DNA from: Blastomussa wellsi
Lineage: Eukaryota; Cnidaria; Anthozoa; Scleractinia; Plerogyridae
Length of the DNA stretch: 64,000 nucleotides
Direction: 5' to 3'
Assembly: GCA_947652115.1 (NCBI GenBank)
Contig: OX393562.1
Location: 14,225,328 to 14,289,327 of the forward strand
The notes under the pieces: model-generated
The model's database searches: none
What the model was told of the DNA's origin: nothing
Seen by the model: only the letters and a program-made list of their open reading frames with translations
Program-made: the position numbers and the translations under genes
In this document: in pieces, positions 22,830 to 33,746 of the stretch
Numbering within the stretch: the first letter of the stretch is position 1
Layout of the letters: the number at the start of each line of letters is the position of its first letter

Positions 22830-23027
22830 TTGCTCGAGAAAGGGTGGAAACAATTCGACAAGCTTGCCGAATTGAATATTCTGGAGTTATCGATCCGATT
22901 GATAAGCAAGTACATCTGCAAAAACTGTGTTGCAGAACTGAAAAAAAAAAAACGGAGAAGACTTCTTCAGCAGATAGACAAGTTAGAAGAAGAACTTACC
23001 GGTAAATGTCTGCTGGAAAAAAGATAA
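22830..23027 (+). CDS. Small ORF with CxxC and basic coiled region, element-borne
   Basis: 65 codons. The middle has KYICKNCVAELKKKKRRRLL and the end LQQIDKLEEELTGK, a possible half zinc ribbon followed by a charged helix. It may be an exon rather than a whole gene. I cannot assign a function. Its position inside the 22.3-25.1 kb inverted-repeat unit suggests a transposon-encoded DNA-binding or accessory peptide. Confidence 0.35.
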   Translation: MLEKGWKQFDKLAELNILELSIRLISKYICKNCVAELKKKKRRRLLQQIDKLEEELTGKCLLEKR

Positions 23028-24631
23028 GCGACTTGAGGATACTGAACAGGTTTGCGGGTCAAATTCGTTCAAAATGTTGACTTTTATTGTACTTAAACTG
23101 TGTGTATTTTTCTTTCTTTTACAAAAAACAGAAATCCAAAATCTTTTTTCACTCCGGAGTTATTGCGAATTTCCTTTTGTGCGTGACTCATTGCTTCCAA
23201 CAGAGGGAATTTCCTTTGCTCACATCGCTAACTTCTGTCGTTGCAGTACAGCTTTGGCTGGAGATTTTGGATGGAGAGAGAAAAGAACAGGAAAAAAGCG
23301 AGAAAAAAGTCCTTGGGTTCCAAAGGCTGATCGGTGGTACTGTAAAAAGTAAGCAGGGAAATTTTGTGAAACATAGAAATGCTGGCAGAAAGCAACACAA
23401 CGACTGAACGAAACACTAAATATTGCCAAAAAAATGTCAAAGAATTCTATTGAACCAAGCGAAGGTTTGGATTCCGGAATGGTGGATTCTAGGCGTTCTT
23501 TATCGGACGAATCTGTTGAAATATCACACGACAACAGCGACAAATTCATACTATTATAAAGGAACACAAGACTGAAGAGCCGATACACTAAACAATACAG
23601 TACTGCTATCCAATGACTCTTAACCTAAGAATATTAGAAGGTTCTTCCTGTATGCACCGGTACACGGACAGAAAAGAAGGAAAAGCAATCATGAACAAAT
23701 ATTTTGTAGATGCGTGCTACATACCCTGCTTCACGCATTTCGGAGAGCATGCTTTCCTGATCGGTGGCTTGCTCGTGATTTTCGTTCGCCTTTTTTGAAG
23801 CCCTTCTACTCTTTGGTGATCTTTTTCCTCTCACTGGGCCAGAAATTGTTCAGTGTTTTTCCCATCGTGGTCAAAACCCTTAAGACATTACCACATTATA
23901 ATTCTGCCTCAGAATTGTTGGCAAAAGATACTTTGATCTTGAAATAATATCTACCACCACTTTCCCGCGAGTTTTGCGAGATTGAACCTGATTGGTACAT
24001 TAAGGTGATAAACTGGAAAACCACTCCCTGTAGGAGTGCTATGTTTACGAAACTTTCTTTGCCATATTTCTCGGCGAAATTTTTCGTGAAGTTTGTCATC
24101 TTTGAGCGGCTAGTTTGCATATGAGAATTCATCTTAGAAGAGTGAAATTTTGCTCAATGGTACATGAATCCCTCTTCTCCAAAAGTGTATCAGGCTTTAG
24201 CTTATTTGATTTTCGTTTTGAAGATATAAGTCCAAATGCTCTGTCAATCCGAGAAAAGTATGTGAACAAACTTTGAATTATAATAACTTTTTTTGAGAGC
24301 TAATCTGACGATTCCCCGGCACACTTTTAAAGCCAAACATGTGCTGAGTGGCATGCAGTCATTGTTTACTTCAAAGGGCCAAAATCCGACACAAGTTTGC
24401 CGCACTTATAAGCATTGTTCTATTTGCATTTAACTGACTACAGCTTCTCTTATATTTAATTTTACCAGTTAAAAACATTTCCACGACATTCTTGGTTCTA
24501 TAATCTTTAAAATGATGTATAGGTTTAGGCACTTCCCGCAAATTACGCGCATGTGAAGATCTTTTTCCGCAAAGCACCCGTGAACCTGTTCAGTAACCTT
24601 GAGTCTTCCATAAGCCATCGCAACAGCGATA

Positions 24632-24790
24632 TCACAACGACAACACTGGAACCACGAGCACTTCTGGTGCGATAAAAAAAGTAAAAGATTTGCCGTATCC
24701 TGTTGTCAAATTCACGAATACATTGTGGCCTCCAAGAAATGTCTTTAGTGTGTTTTCTTGTTCTAGTAGAAGTTGATCGATTTCAAACAT
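24632..24790 (-). pseudogene. RecQ-like helicase N-terminal fragment
   Basis: 52 codons from ATG at 24790: a helical leader ending ENTLKTFLGG, then HNVFVNLTTGYGKSFTFFIA with a RecQ-type Walker A (TGYGKS), then PEVLVVPVLSL and TGA. In RecQ the P-loop is preceded by a similar G-x-D-V-F-V-x-L-P-T segment. Downstream motifs were not found in this unit, so this is a truncated copy or a single exon. Confidence 0.55.
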
Positions 24791-25285
24791 TCATCACTGA
24801 TCTCCGTCATTTTTGTTTTCACGGGAAAAACAAGGAATATCAACTTGTTACGTGACTGCACAGTTGACTGCACGTCTACTGCACGTGAAGTAAATTAATA
24901 TTGGACAAATCGAAAAGCTCGATAGAAAGCAATATGATACTAGCCAATCAGAAATGAATACACAGATTCTTGTAAACGGAACAAGCTTTTGGGAGCCGTT
25001 GCACAGACGAACTATACCGGCGGTTTTGTCCGTCTGTGACGCAGGCTACAATAGAACAAGCATGGCAAAAAACTAATCCCAGAATGACAGGGAACCCAAG
25101 ATGGGGTGGTTAGAAGTCATCTATAGCAACCGTTTTGTAGTTAGGGTTCTCCCCCTTAAGTTGTTTCACAGCAAATTTTACGGGCAAAATTGTAGGGTGG
25201 GGGGTGGGGGCTATGTTATTTTGGAAAGGTATTTAGGGGTGTTTCTGCTGTCTTCAAACCTTGGTTGAGCCAAGATACTTATCTC

Positions 25286-25695
25286 TTACTAACCGAGCAC
25301 GAGGGCCGTACTGGGGAATATTGGCCCTAGGTCATGGCAGTACGGACCGAGCGCAGGGAGGTACATACAAATACGACCAAGGGCCAATATTCCCCAGTAT
25401 GGCTCGAGCAAGCTAGGTTAGTTAGTAGTTTATTATGTGGCACTCGGGTCATGTATGCTTGTTAAAAATGCACTTTTGGCTACTTAATTCAGAAATTCTC
25501 CGTCTTATTAAACGTGTTGAACTCTGAAAGTACAAGCAATCACAATTTTGAAAACATTTTTTTTAATTAGAGACTTTATATACTTTTTTGTTCCACGGTT
25601 CTAGTTGCAAATTTCATTTTTTCCAACTTTAGAAAAAATACGTGGCTTTGGTCCGTATGGCAAAATCCCAACCAAGAAAGAACCAAACAGAACGC
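25286..25695. repeat. Dispersed inverted-repeat element, copy 1
   Basis: The left part has mirrored GGGCCGTACTGGGGAATATT and AATATTCCCCAGTATGGC arms. It then shares GAGCAAGCTAGGTTAGTTAG, GGCACTCGGGTCATG and TTGAAAACATTTTTTTTAATT with 54375-54880. Confidence 0.65.
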
Positions 25696-25899
25696 TCAGA
25701 TTTTCCTTCCTATTGTAATAAGTCTTTTATTTTGACACTATTTTGGTCTACCACATGTGCCTCTACTCAATACTAGTCATTTAATAATATACTGTATGTG
25801 TACAACTGAGCTACAAGAATGGAATGAGGGAGTGCAACTCAACAATATCTGTATCTAAATTTTCACTACAATAATCCATACACATCCACGACTCGCAAC

Positions 25900-26300
25900 C
25901 TTATGGTAACCCTTGCCTGGGGGATACTCCCTTATATGGGGTATACAGGGACACGCCTCTGGATAGGGTATGGTTTTTGACCCCTCAGCCCTGAACAGGG
26001 TATAATAATTCAAGCAAGTCTGTCCTAAACAAAGTATGGATATTAAGGAGTCGTCCAAGACAGGGTATGGCTTCAAGACTTCTAAGCATATCCAAAAATT
26101 TAATCAGAAATGTTCATCAGTATTTATTTAGCCGATTATCAGTTAACATTCCATCATTTTCAGGACTAGATATTAGCACTGTATAATATAAAAATGATTT
26201 CCTTAGTCCTAAACAGGGTACAGGTATGTGTATTTTTACGTTATTTTAGTCCTAAACAGGGTCAGGTTTCAGACTTCCAGCGGCACCCCTCTACACAAAC
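25900..26300. repeat. Irregular repeat with CAGGGTATGG units
   Basis: Several diverged units containing CCTGAACAGGGTAT, CCTAAACAAAGTATGG, AGACAGGGTATGG and CCTAAACAGGGTAC, all on the plus strand, followed by a C-tract (about 26317-26332). Confidence 0.5.
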
Positions 26301-27100
26301 ATGGATATCAAGTGCCCCCCCCCCCCCCCCGACCCTTGATGTACATGTATTTGTCTAGTTCAGTATTTTAAAGTTAATGTTAAAGTTATTACCAATTCTG
26401 AGTCACTGGAGCTCAGAGAAGATGATTCTTGGGAGTGTAGTTCATCGAGGTCACGCATCATTGCTGCTACTTTCAGCCAGGTGTGTCTTGGTCAACACTT
26501 ACCCTCTTAATACTATGTATAATGGGAGAGACAGAGTTGAGATACTGTTTAATGCTTGATAAAATAGGGTGTTGTGTACATGCATGTGATTGTTACCATT
26601 GCTATAGAGGGGGGTTGGGTTATGTTTGAAGGACTTTCCATGTAATTTTGCCAATGCCCCCTGTGTGCTAATAAATGCCCCCTTAAACTGGTTTGTAAAA
26701 TAAGCAAGATTTGTATGGCCACCGTTATTATTTGCCCCCAAAAAGAAACACTTGTCAAGAGAATTAATTTCTTTGCCTTAAAGATTAAGTTAAAGTAAAT
26801 CAATGTTAGTGGTACACCCCCTCCTAAGAAAGATCCTGGATCTGCCCCTGTTTCAGATTAGGGTACTCCTGGATATACCTATACACAAACATAAATATCA
26901 AGTGCCTCCCCCCCCCAGACCCTTGATGTACATGTAGTTGTCAAGTTCAGTATTTTAAAGTGATTACCGATTCTGAGTCACTAGAGCTGAAAGAGGATGA
27001 TTCTTGGGAGTGTAGTTCATCGAGGTCAGTATAGTCGGAGCCAGTAGACTCGCACGAATCATTGCTGCTACATTCAGCTAAGTGTGTCTTGGTCAATGTA
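26275..27100. repeat. Direct duplication about 600 bp apart
   Basis: 26290-26490 and 26885-27095 are homologous: CTTGATGTACATGTA, TTCTGAGTCAC, GGAGTGTAGTTCATCGAGGT, GTGTGTCTTGGTCAA. On the minus strand the 26885-27095 copy is open for a Ser/Asp-rich peptide (SSNDSCESTGSDYTDLDELH). The 26290 copy lacks about 25 bp and is out of frame. It may be a duplicated exon of an unknown minus-strand gene; 27142-27357 is another open, polar stretch nearby. Confidence 0.45.
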
Positions 27101-27357
27101 TGGAGTTTTGAAGCTATACTTCTATCTTTAGTTAATGGAAATTACAGGAACATTGCCAAAAACATGAAAATAAGGCTAGGCAGGCCAGGGTAGCTTTTTC
27201 GATACAAATCTCTTAAATTTAAATCAGTCATAACTTCAGAGAAAGAAAAACAGGCATTTTCTGATTGTGAGTCTTGATGGTTTTGTGTGTTGTTGGTGAC
27301 TGCCAAAGAGCCTTCATCTGGGGGGTCAGGGGTCAGAAGAGAGTGGACGGGGTTCAT

Positions 27358-28079
27358 GACCCGGAGAATACTAATACAATTTCTAGTATTGTCTCATGTA
27401 ACAGACAGATTACTGAATTTAACGGCACATAGTGTGTAACCCAAACTGCAAAACACCACTAGTACCTGGTCTGCGTGTATTCTAGGACTCGACAAAATCC
27501 CCATCTGGTCATCTGGGACAAGTAGATTTTCCTGTCTGGGAAGTAACTTTCACTGCTAACTTGCCCAACAGGCAAGAACACAGATACAATAATTGTAAAA
27601 AAAACAGTTTCAAAAATAGCAGTAAAATTTAGGCACATTAGGTCATAGGTAATCAAAGCTTTTATTTGACTAGAATCGATAGAATCACTCTCCTAATGAT
27701 TTAACTTTAAAAAAAAAAACATTCCCCACGGCCTTTTTTGGTTGTCTTCCCAATAAATATGAGAAGCAACCTATACCATTAACTAAACTTTACGTCATGT
27801 ACCGATTGTGTCTCTAGTAAGATTCAACTGGACATTTTAGTTTTGTAAATTATAAAACCAAAAACACAAAAGAACACATTACTGTACACGTACAAGTAGG
27901 TAGAACAGGTTAATTGAGCCAAACGAAAGGCCTACATCCGAGTAGACCATTTGACTTTTGAGCAGGGGAGGGGGGTGATTATTTTTGTATGTGCATGAAT
28001 ATCTTTTGTAACCCTACATATCTTGCTCTAGGAACTTTTTTCTCGAGATGTGTGTCCATGATATTTTTTGTCCATGTAA
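27358..28079. other. Non-coding region
   Basis: A-rich tract near 27710. No gene, RNA or strong repeat was recognised. Confidence 0.4.
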
Positions 28080-28350
28080 AGCCATTGATACACGGTTCAA
28101 CATTGTTGAGCAACAAATGTTGCGACAAACGTTGAACAGTGTATCATGCAATGTTGAATGTTGAAATATGCCATTCAACATGTTGAACGTTGTTGAATGA
28201 AAATAGAGCTTGGCTCTATTCCGTTCAACAAGTTGCCATTTGTTGAACGTCTTGGGAAAACGCAAAAACGTTTCAACTTGAGTCGCACAATGTTCAACAT
28301 TTTGTTGATCAACAAAAGTTGAAAGATGTTGAACCGTTTATCATTGGCTT
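28080..28350. mobile_element. TTCAAC-rich palindromic element, copy 1
   Basis: Imperfect inverted ends (AGCCATTGATACACGGTTCA and TGAACCGTTTATCATTGGCT). The inside is packed with GTTCAAC / GTTGAAC units in both orientations, and the centre has AGAGCTTGGCTCT. A second copy at 62501-62710 shares the ordered internal units. Confidence 0.65.
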
Positions 28351-28433
28351 AACATGCAGGCTTTTTTTATGTGGACATGTATTCAGTAGGAATAGTTGCT
28401 TTTCTAGATCTGTCGCATTGCTAAATTAAAATT

Positions 28434-28987
28434 AACCCATTGACTCCTAAACCGGCCATAACCGGCCGTGACAGACCTTGACCTTTGTTCAGTGATACCC
28501 AGATGATATTGATTGGGCAAATGGTGCTTGAAATATGCACACAAATGCTTAGAAATCTCTGCCAAAAACTAGGGGAAAAATTTCCCTCACTTACCCTTGG
28601 ATATTCCATGTTAAGCATTTCCCGTCTCATTGATGATTTTGTGGCAATTCTTGAACCGAAAGCAAACCCAGTAAAAGGCCCACAAATGCCTAAAAAAGAC
28701 GTGAGGAAAGGGGAAAGGAAAAGCGAAAAATAAATATAGAGAACTAGAAAAGTCTAAAGAGGTGGGTCACTTCCTCGTCCAGAAACTATCTTGATATTTT
28801 GATTTGTGTGCATGCGCGAGCTAAAATGTCATTAAATGTGACGCTAGTGAAAAACCTGGCATGTCTTAACTTTGCAAATGCATTTTAGAGAAATTTGAAG
28901 CATATTTAGCCTATAACTGACTAGAAAATGTTAAAAATGTCTAGAAAACACGTTTTTTTAAAAAATCTCCAGGAGTCAATGGGTTAA
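28434..28987. mobile_element. Non-autonomous DNA transposon (CCCATTGACTCCT ends)
   Basis: Inverted ends TAACCCATTGACTCCT and AGGAGTCAATGGGTTA enclose about 550 bp. One internal frame (28485-28733) is open but has no recognisable domain. It abuts the DIRS element. Confidence 0.65.
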
Positions 28988-29372
28988 AGATAATTGGAAA
29001 ATTAAACGAGACTTACCTGTAAGTTGAAGTTTGATTGAAATTCTATCCGTCACCAAGCGCTGAGGGATTATGTGAGATAGCATTGCGCCTGCGCGAACTC
29101 AGTTTTTAAAGCACTTGCCATGTGTGCAGGGGAAAGAAAACCCAGACCAGCAAAATGGGAGGGCCTTAAAAGGGAGGGCACGTAATCCCTCAGCGCTTGG
29201 TGACGGATAGAATTTCAATCAAACTTCAACTTACAGGTAAGTCTCGTTTAATTTTCCAATTCTATTCCGTCACCGCGCTGAGGGCTCACGTGAGACTTCA
29301 AAGCCCACTACACACATGAACAGAGTAATGACCAACCAAGCAACTCATATTGGTCAAAACCAGTTTATTAAC

Positions 29373-30530
29373 TTACTCTTGTAACAAAACGTTAGAAAAG
29401 CTATCTGTGTTGATAACAGGCTTGCTATAAAACTTTGCAAAAGTGTCAGGTGAGCTCCATCCTGCAACTGATAAGATGTGCTCTAATGGTACAGATTTCA
29501 ACAGAGCCTTAGATGTTGCGGCAGCCCTAGTACTGTGGGGCTTGAAAAGGTTTACATCAATTCCTGACTTATGCATTACAGCTTTGACCCATCTACTGAT
29601 GGTGTCCCGGGAAACTGGTTTAAATGGCCTGTAATGACTAATAAACAATTGTTGTGCACCTCCACGTAAAGAAGAGGTACGATCAAGATATACAAACTTA
29701 ACAACAGTGGGTTTCGACCTTGGCTTAGACTGTTTAATAGGCCTGGAGATAATAAAAGTCACAGAAGTTTCTGAAACAACCATGTCCTCCAAAGACAAGT
29801 AGTGAATTGTCTGCCCCCGTTGAGCTGATACTAAGGACATTAAAGTGACTAATTTTAAAGTCAGGTCCTTTAGTGAGCAGTCTGTAATAGAGATTGTCTT
29901 AAGATAGTTCAGAACCTTGCTCACATCCCATGTCTCAGTATATCTTGGGTTGGAGGGTCTTGCTTCGTAAACTCCTTTTAAGAACCTCTTAACACTCTCT
30001 TGTGCTCCAAAAGTCATCCCGTCCACAGGCTTTAAGACACTGGACAGAGCAGACCTTGCAGTGTTAATACCACTGTAACCGATGCCTGACTCAAATAGCT
30101 CCACTAAAAAGTCTAGTGCCTGGGGGACGGTGGCAGAAACTGGATCAATCTGTTTTTTATGACAATATGTAGTCCATCTTTTGATGTAAGATGAATATTG
30201 CTTTGTAGTTCCTTTCCTCCAGGACTGTAAGATGATGGAGGTTGCCTTTTTGAGAAATTCCTTGTGTCTCATAGGACTGCCGGACAATCTGCATGCAATC
30301 AGAACCATTTTCCTGAATAGGGGGTGGACTTCTTGTGGCATCCCCGGCATTTGTAAGGCAGTTCGTTGTTGTGGTAACACTCTTGGAACAGCCACTAACG
30401 TGCGAAGAAGTTTGGGATACCAACTCTGGGTTGGCCACATTGGAACTATCATCAATCCCTCTGCACAATCGGTTTGTATTTTCTGTAGGCATCTTGCAAT
30501 TAAACTGAAAGGAGGGAAAGCATAGAACAA
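29373..30530 (-). CDS. DIRS tyrosine recombinase (YR) region
   Basis: 385 open codons with a SAM-like core-binding part (TKQYSSYIKRWTTYCHKKQI) and a catalytic part. Tyrosine-recombinase residues are visible: Arg in SAQRGQTIHYL, His-x-x-Arg in PHSTRAAAT and the Tyr in TFAKFYSKP. In DIRS elements this enzyme integrates circular cDNA without a target-site duplication. The open frame extends slightly upstream of the listed start. It is separated from RNase H by a frame change near 30640. Confidence 0.85.
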   Translation of the reverse strand: MFYAFPPFSLIARCLQKIQTDCAEGLMIVPMWPTQSWYPKLLRTLVAVPRVLPQQRTALQMPGMPQEVHPLFRKMVLIACRLSGSPMRHKEFLKKATSIILQSWRKGTTKQYSSYIKRWTTYCHKKQIDPVSATVPQALDFLVELFESGIGYSGINTARSALSSVLKPVDGMTFGAQESVKRFLKGVYEARPSNPRYTETWDVSKVLNYLKTISITDCSLKDLTLKLVTLMSLVSAQRGQTIHYLSLEDMVVSETSVTFIISRPIKQSKPRSKPTVVKFVYLDRTSSLRGGAQQLFISHYRPFKPVSRDTISRWVKAVMHKSGIDVNLFKPHSTRAAATSKALLKSVPLEHILSVAGWSSPDTFAKFYSKPVINTDSFSNVLLQE

Positions 30531-30637
30531 GTGTTTATCCCATGTTACAGAAAATGCATCAATAAAGGCTGCCCCTGGGTCAGGTTTCCAGGATACATAG
30601 CATGGAACCTGATGATTTAGTCTGGATGCAAAGAGAT

Positions 30638-31171
30638 CTATGGAGGGCTCCCCCAGATATCTGTGATCTGTTGGAAAATATCAGATCTTATCATCCATTC
30701 CTTGTTGTCTGAGAAAACGCGTGATTCCCAATCTGCCTCAACATTTTTTGTCCCTGGGATATGAGCAGCTGTTAACCATATTTGTTTTTCTATGCACCAC
30801 TGCCAAATATCTTTAGCAATAGTGTGACATTCCCTAGAATGTACACCTCCCATAGCATTAATATAGTTCACAGTTGTAGAGTTATCAGAGTAAATCTTAA
30901 CGTGAATGCCTTGCTCATTTTTGCAAAATGCCTTAAGTCCAAAAATTGCAGCTAACAGCTCCAGACAATTAATGTGATATTTTGCTTCTTCCTCTGACCA
31001 TCTACCTCCTATTTTCTCTGTCTCTTTGACAGCTCCCCATCCTTTAGTTGATGCATCGGTGTAAATTATTACATCAGCCTTTGAATTAGGCAATAATATG
31101 GGGTAGTTATTGGTCTGTATGTTATCATACCACCACTTTATCTCTGAAAAGCTTTCTTGGGATAATCTCAT
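30638..31171 (-). CDS. DIRS RNase H region
   Basis: 177 open codons with IIYTDASTKGWGAVKE (first catalytic Asp), NCLELLAAIFGLKAF (Glu), IYSDNSTTVNYINAMGG (second Asp) and HIPGTKNVEADWESR (final Asp). It is normally fused to the reverse transcriptase; here a frameshift and a stop separate the two. Confidence 0.8.
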   Translation of the reverse strand: MRLSQESFSEIKWWYDNIQTNNYPILLPNSKADVIIYTDASTKGWGAVKETEKIGGRWSEEEAKYHINCLELLAAIFGLKAFCKNEQGIHVKIYSDNSTTVNYINAMGGVHSRECHTIAKDIWQWCIEKQIWLTAAHIPGTKNVEADWESRVFSDNKEWMIRSDIFQQITDIWGSPP

Positions 31172-31373
31172 TTGAGCATTATAATTGCCATAGTTTTGTC
31201 TTAAGGCTGTAGTTTTATCCCTCTCAAGTTGTCTATAATACAGTGGTCCATACAGATAAGATCCCAGGAAAACTTGACACTAAAAACCCTATAAAGCTAG
31301 CTAGTTCCTGGATTGGGAGCTCAACCAGCTCCATCATTTTCTTGCATCTTTCCCTTATGCGCTGGATTTTTTC

Positions 31374-32270
31374 CTATGTTAAGGAGACAGTCATATTAAC
31401 TGAATCCAAGACAAATCCCAGAAATGTAAGGACTTGAACTGGCTGTAAGACCGACTTATCAGAATGTAGGATAAAACCCAATGTTGAAAATAAGTCACAG
31501 GTATCATTAATATTGGCTTGGCAGTCCTCCACACTCTCCCCTTGTGAATAAGAGTCATCAATATAGCCTACATTTAGGTGACCCTTCTGGCGCAGCGTAG
31601 CATACACTGGCTTAAGGATTTTTGTGAAGAGTCGGGGTGCACAAGCCAGACCATTTGGTAGACATGTAAACTGAAACAATCTACCTTTCCAGCAAAACCT
31701 CAGATATTTTTTATCATCTTTGTGAATTGGCACTGAGTAGTATGCGTCACGCAGGTCTACTGAGGCCATATAACAGTTTGGAGTCATAAGCCTTATTGCC
31801 GATTGTAAGGTATCCATCTTAAAATGTTGATACTCCACATGTTCATTCAAATTCTTCAAATTTAGAATTAATCTAAACCCTCCATCTTTCTTAGGGCGTA
31901 CGAATATAGTAGAAATATATTCGCCAGGGCAATGTGTGGTTTCTGAAATCACACCTTTGGTCAGCAGTGTATCAATTTCATTGTCCTGTTTTGTAAAATT
32001 TATTTCTTTTGGTGGCATAAACTGCATTGGCTCTCCATTTTCAAACTCAATGTTATAATTTTTCACACTATTAAGTATGAAAGGATCTGAGGTTATGCAT
32101 TGCCACTGAGAGGTAAATTGTTTCAGTCTTCCACCTGTAATTTTAATAGATTGCTCTAACACATTTCGTACCTCAACGTTGGTAGCAGTCTGATTCATTT
32201 TGACTTCCCCTCCTTCTTCCTCTTGAAGTTCGGAGGATGTTTGTGGCCGTTTTTCCACGAGCCTAAACAT
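31374..32270 (-). CDS. DIRS reverse transcriptase region
   Basis: Contains FVRPKKDGGFRLILNLKNLN, MASVDLRDAYYSVPI, FTCLPNGLACAPRLFTKIL and VGYIDDSYSQ. The YIDD box holds the catalytic Asp pair and is the DIRS variant of YxDD. The open frame reaches 32459, but the part above about 32270 overlaps gag in another frame. It ends at an in-frame TAG at 31374, after which homologous sequence continues, so this copy is broken. Confidence 0.85.
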   Translation of the reverse strand: MFRLVEKRPQTSSELQEEEGGEVKMNQTATNVEVRNVLEQSIKITGGRLKQFTSQWQCITSDPFILNSVKNYNIEFENGEPMQFMPPKEINFTKQDNEIDTLLTKGVISETTHCPGEYISTIFVRPKKDGGFRLILNLKNLNEHVEYQHFKMDTLQSAIRLMTPNCYMASVDLRDAYYSVPIHKDDKKYLRFCWKGRLFQFTCLPNGLACAPRLFTKILKPVYATLRQKGHLNVGYIDDSYSQGESVEDCQANINDTCDLFSTLGFILHSDKSVLQPVQVLTFLGFVLDSVNMTVSLT

Positions 32271-33204
32271 TGCCAAACAATTGGTCAGTGATCGGAACCG
32301 ACGAGGAGCAAAGATGTTTGTATTCCTCGTGTAAATCCGGTTTAATAAATTCCCTTCGTCTTTGATTGAGTTCACTGTTTGCATTAGCGAACAATGTAAG
32401 TGCATCTGTTGACTTTTGAAGAAGTTCGTTTCCCGCTGGGAGTGACGACAAGTGCTCAAGGAGTTTGTCGATCATATTTGTCAACGCGCACATTCCTTTG
32501 AAGATGGATGTCTGCACCTTTTGCAGTCTAACATCTTGGGACCGGACTGTTGGAGTAAGGTGGTCCCATACTGGTTGATTGACTCGTACTTTTGTCAAGA
32601 ATTCACAGTTCTCTGGTCTGGGATACTTGTTCAACTTTTACTGAAGTTTCTCTTCAGGCAGCCCTTCTTCGAGCATGGCATTCACTACATTCGCCAGCTC
32701 TGTGTTTACACTTGGGCCCGTCTCCTCTTTCTTCAGCTCTTGTTTCAAGCTGTTAAGTTCCTCAAATTTTCCTTCATTAGAAGGCATTTTGTGAGCCCCG
32801 GCTGAGTCAGCCAGCTTTGTCACAGCTTCTTCTAAGCTCGTAGTTTGGTCATCTCGCTTCTTCTTCGTGGGGGGCTCTTCGCTGACCTCGTGGTCATTCT
32901 CGGCAGATTTTGCCTCCTGTTCTTCCTCCGTGTCAACATATTGTACTTCAAAGTCTGACTGAAACTGTTTGAAGGACTCAGCAATAGTCTTGGATAAATC
33001 TTGAGACATCTGGGTGAAACTCTGTCTCAGCGTAGCGGCCAGCTCTTGTAAACCATGTGAGTCAGTTTTGGCGCCATCGGCGCCATCATCTCTTTCGATG
33101 ATTCTAACATTTGCTTCAATGTGTTCGCTTCTAGAGCCACTACGTTTCCTTTTTAAGTTGTCTTTCTCGCCCTTAAGCTCAGATTTATCCGAGGTCTCGG
33201 GCAT
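32263..33204 (-). CDS. DIRS gag-like ORF, interrupted by one stop
   Basis: The frame from MPETSDKSELKGEKDN is charged and Lys/Glu-rich with a bipartite basic stretch (PPTKKKRDD). It is interrupted by one in-frame TAA at about 32638 and then continues in the same frame to 32263 with VWDHLTPTVRSQDVRLQKVQ, as in DIRS gag proteins. The longer open frame above 33204 runs through the terminal repeat into flanking DNA and is probably not coding. Confidence 0.65.
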
Positions 33205-33600
33205 TTTTAGAGAATTATCGCTTAAAACTAAAATTCTCAGCGTGTTGAAAAACCAAACGTCTGTTCGCTCCAAAGGCGGCAACACACTGAGTTCGCGCAG
33301 GCGCAATGCTATCTCACGTGAGCCCTCAGTGCGGTGACGGAATAGAATTGAACATGGTTGAACAAGGTACTTTCTCAGAGTTTGTAACTGACCTGTGATC
33401 ACCAGCTCATTGCTTTTACATACAGTGGTATTGAATATAAATATATGTGTTAAAGGCTGGGACACTTCTTCACGACTAAATTCAAGCTCCACCAAGGCAA
33501 ATACATAGATGACATGACAAAGAAATGGCCAGCTTTCACCAATTTAAAAATCCGTCTGCCCACTCACAAAAATCCACAAACCAAAACCGGTAGGTAGACG

Positions 33601-33746
33601 AAATATTTTGGGCTTTGACTGCCCAGCAGAAAATGCTTAACAATTATTCCACAAGCGCACGTTGGATATGAGTTGGCTATAACCACCTCATATCCAACAA
33701 GCGCAAGTGGAATAATTGTTTTGTTAAAAACGCCCAAAAATATTGT
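33601..33746. mobile_element. MITE
   Basis: Inverted arms with AAATATTTTGGGC / GCCCAAAAATATT at the ends and CAATTATTCCACAAGCGCA against TGCGCTTG-type complement, with CATATCCAAC mirrored at the centre. A separate small palindrome, AATGGTATATGAGCTCATAT, lies at about 33803-33835. Confidence 0.65.

Larger units (their letters stand above)
22346..25147. mobile_element. 2.8-kb element with long inverted terminal repeats and RecQ-like fragment
   Basis: The left end (CCCTAACCACAAAACGG...) and right end (...CCGTTTTGTAGTTAGGG) are inverted copies over more than 200 bp: ATCTATAGCAACCG / CGGTTATTATAGAT, AAACTAATCCCAGAATG, AATCAGAAATGAATACACAG, CAAGCTTTTGGGAGCC. The left arm is interrupted (about 22445-22570) by a palindromic insert with CTTCACTTTTGGCAG / CTGCCAAAAGTGAA. 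Contents: a small ORF on plus (22830-23027), charged putative exons, and on minus a RecQ-like P-loop fragment (24632-24790). It looks like a non-autonomous or decayed DNA transposon of an unrecognised family. Confidence 0.65.
28993..33349 (-). mobile_element. DIRS-type tyrosine-recombinase retrotransposon
   Basis: About 4.36 kb reading leftwards. The left terminus (at 33349) begins TTCTATTCCGTCACCGCACT and the right terminus region (28993-29110) carries the inverted counterpart, with CTCACGTGAGATAGCATTGC / GATAGCATTGCGCCTGCGCG. An internal complementary region at about 29185-29300 fuses the complement of the right end to the left end sequence, the hallmark of DIRS elements. ORF order is gag, RT, RNase H, tyrosine recombinase. 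The coding region is broken: an in-frame TAA in gag (about 32638), TAG after RT (31374), a frameshift near 31270 and another near 30640. No methyltransferase domain was seen. Confidence 0.9.

Noticed and set aside
33205..33495. N-terminal extension of the DIRS gag frame
   Set aside because: It runs through the terminal repeat and into flanking genomic DNA, so it is not part of the element's protein.
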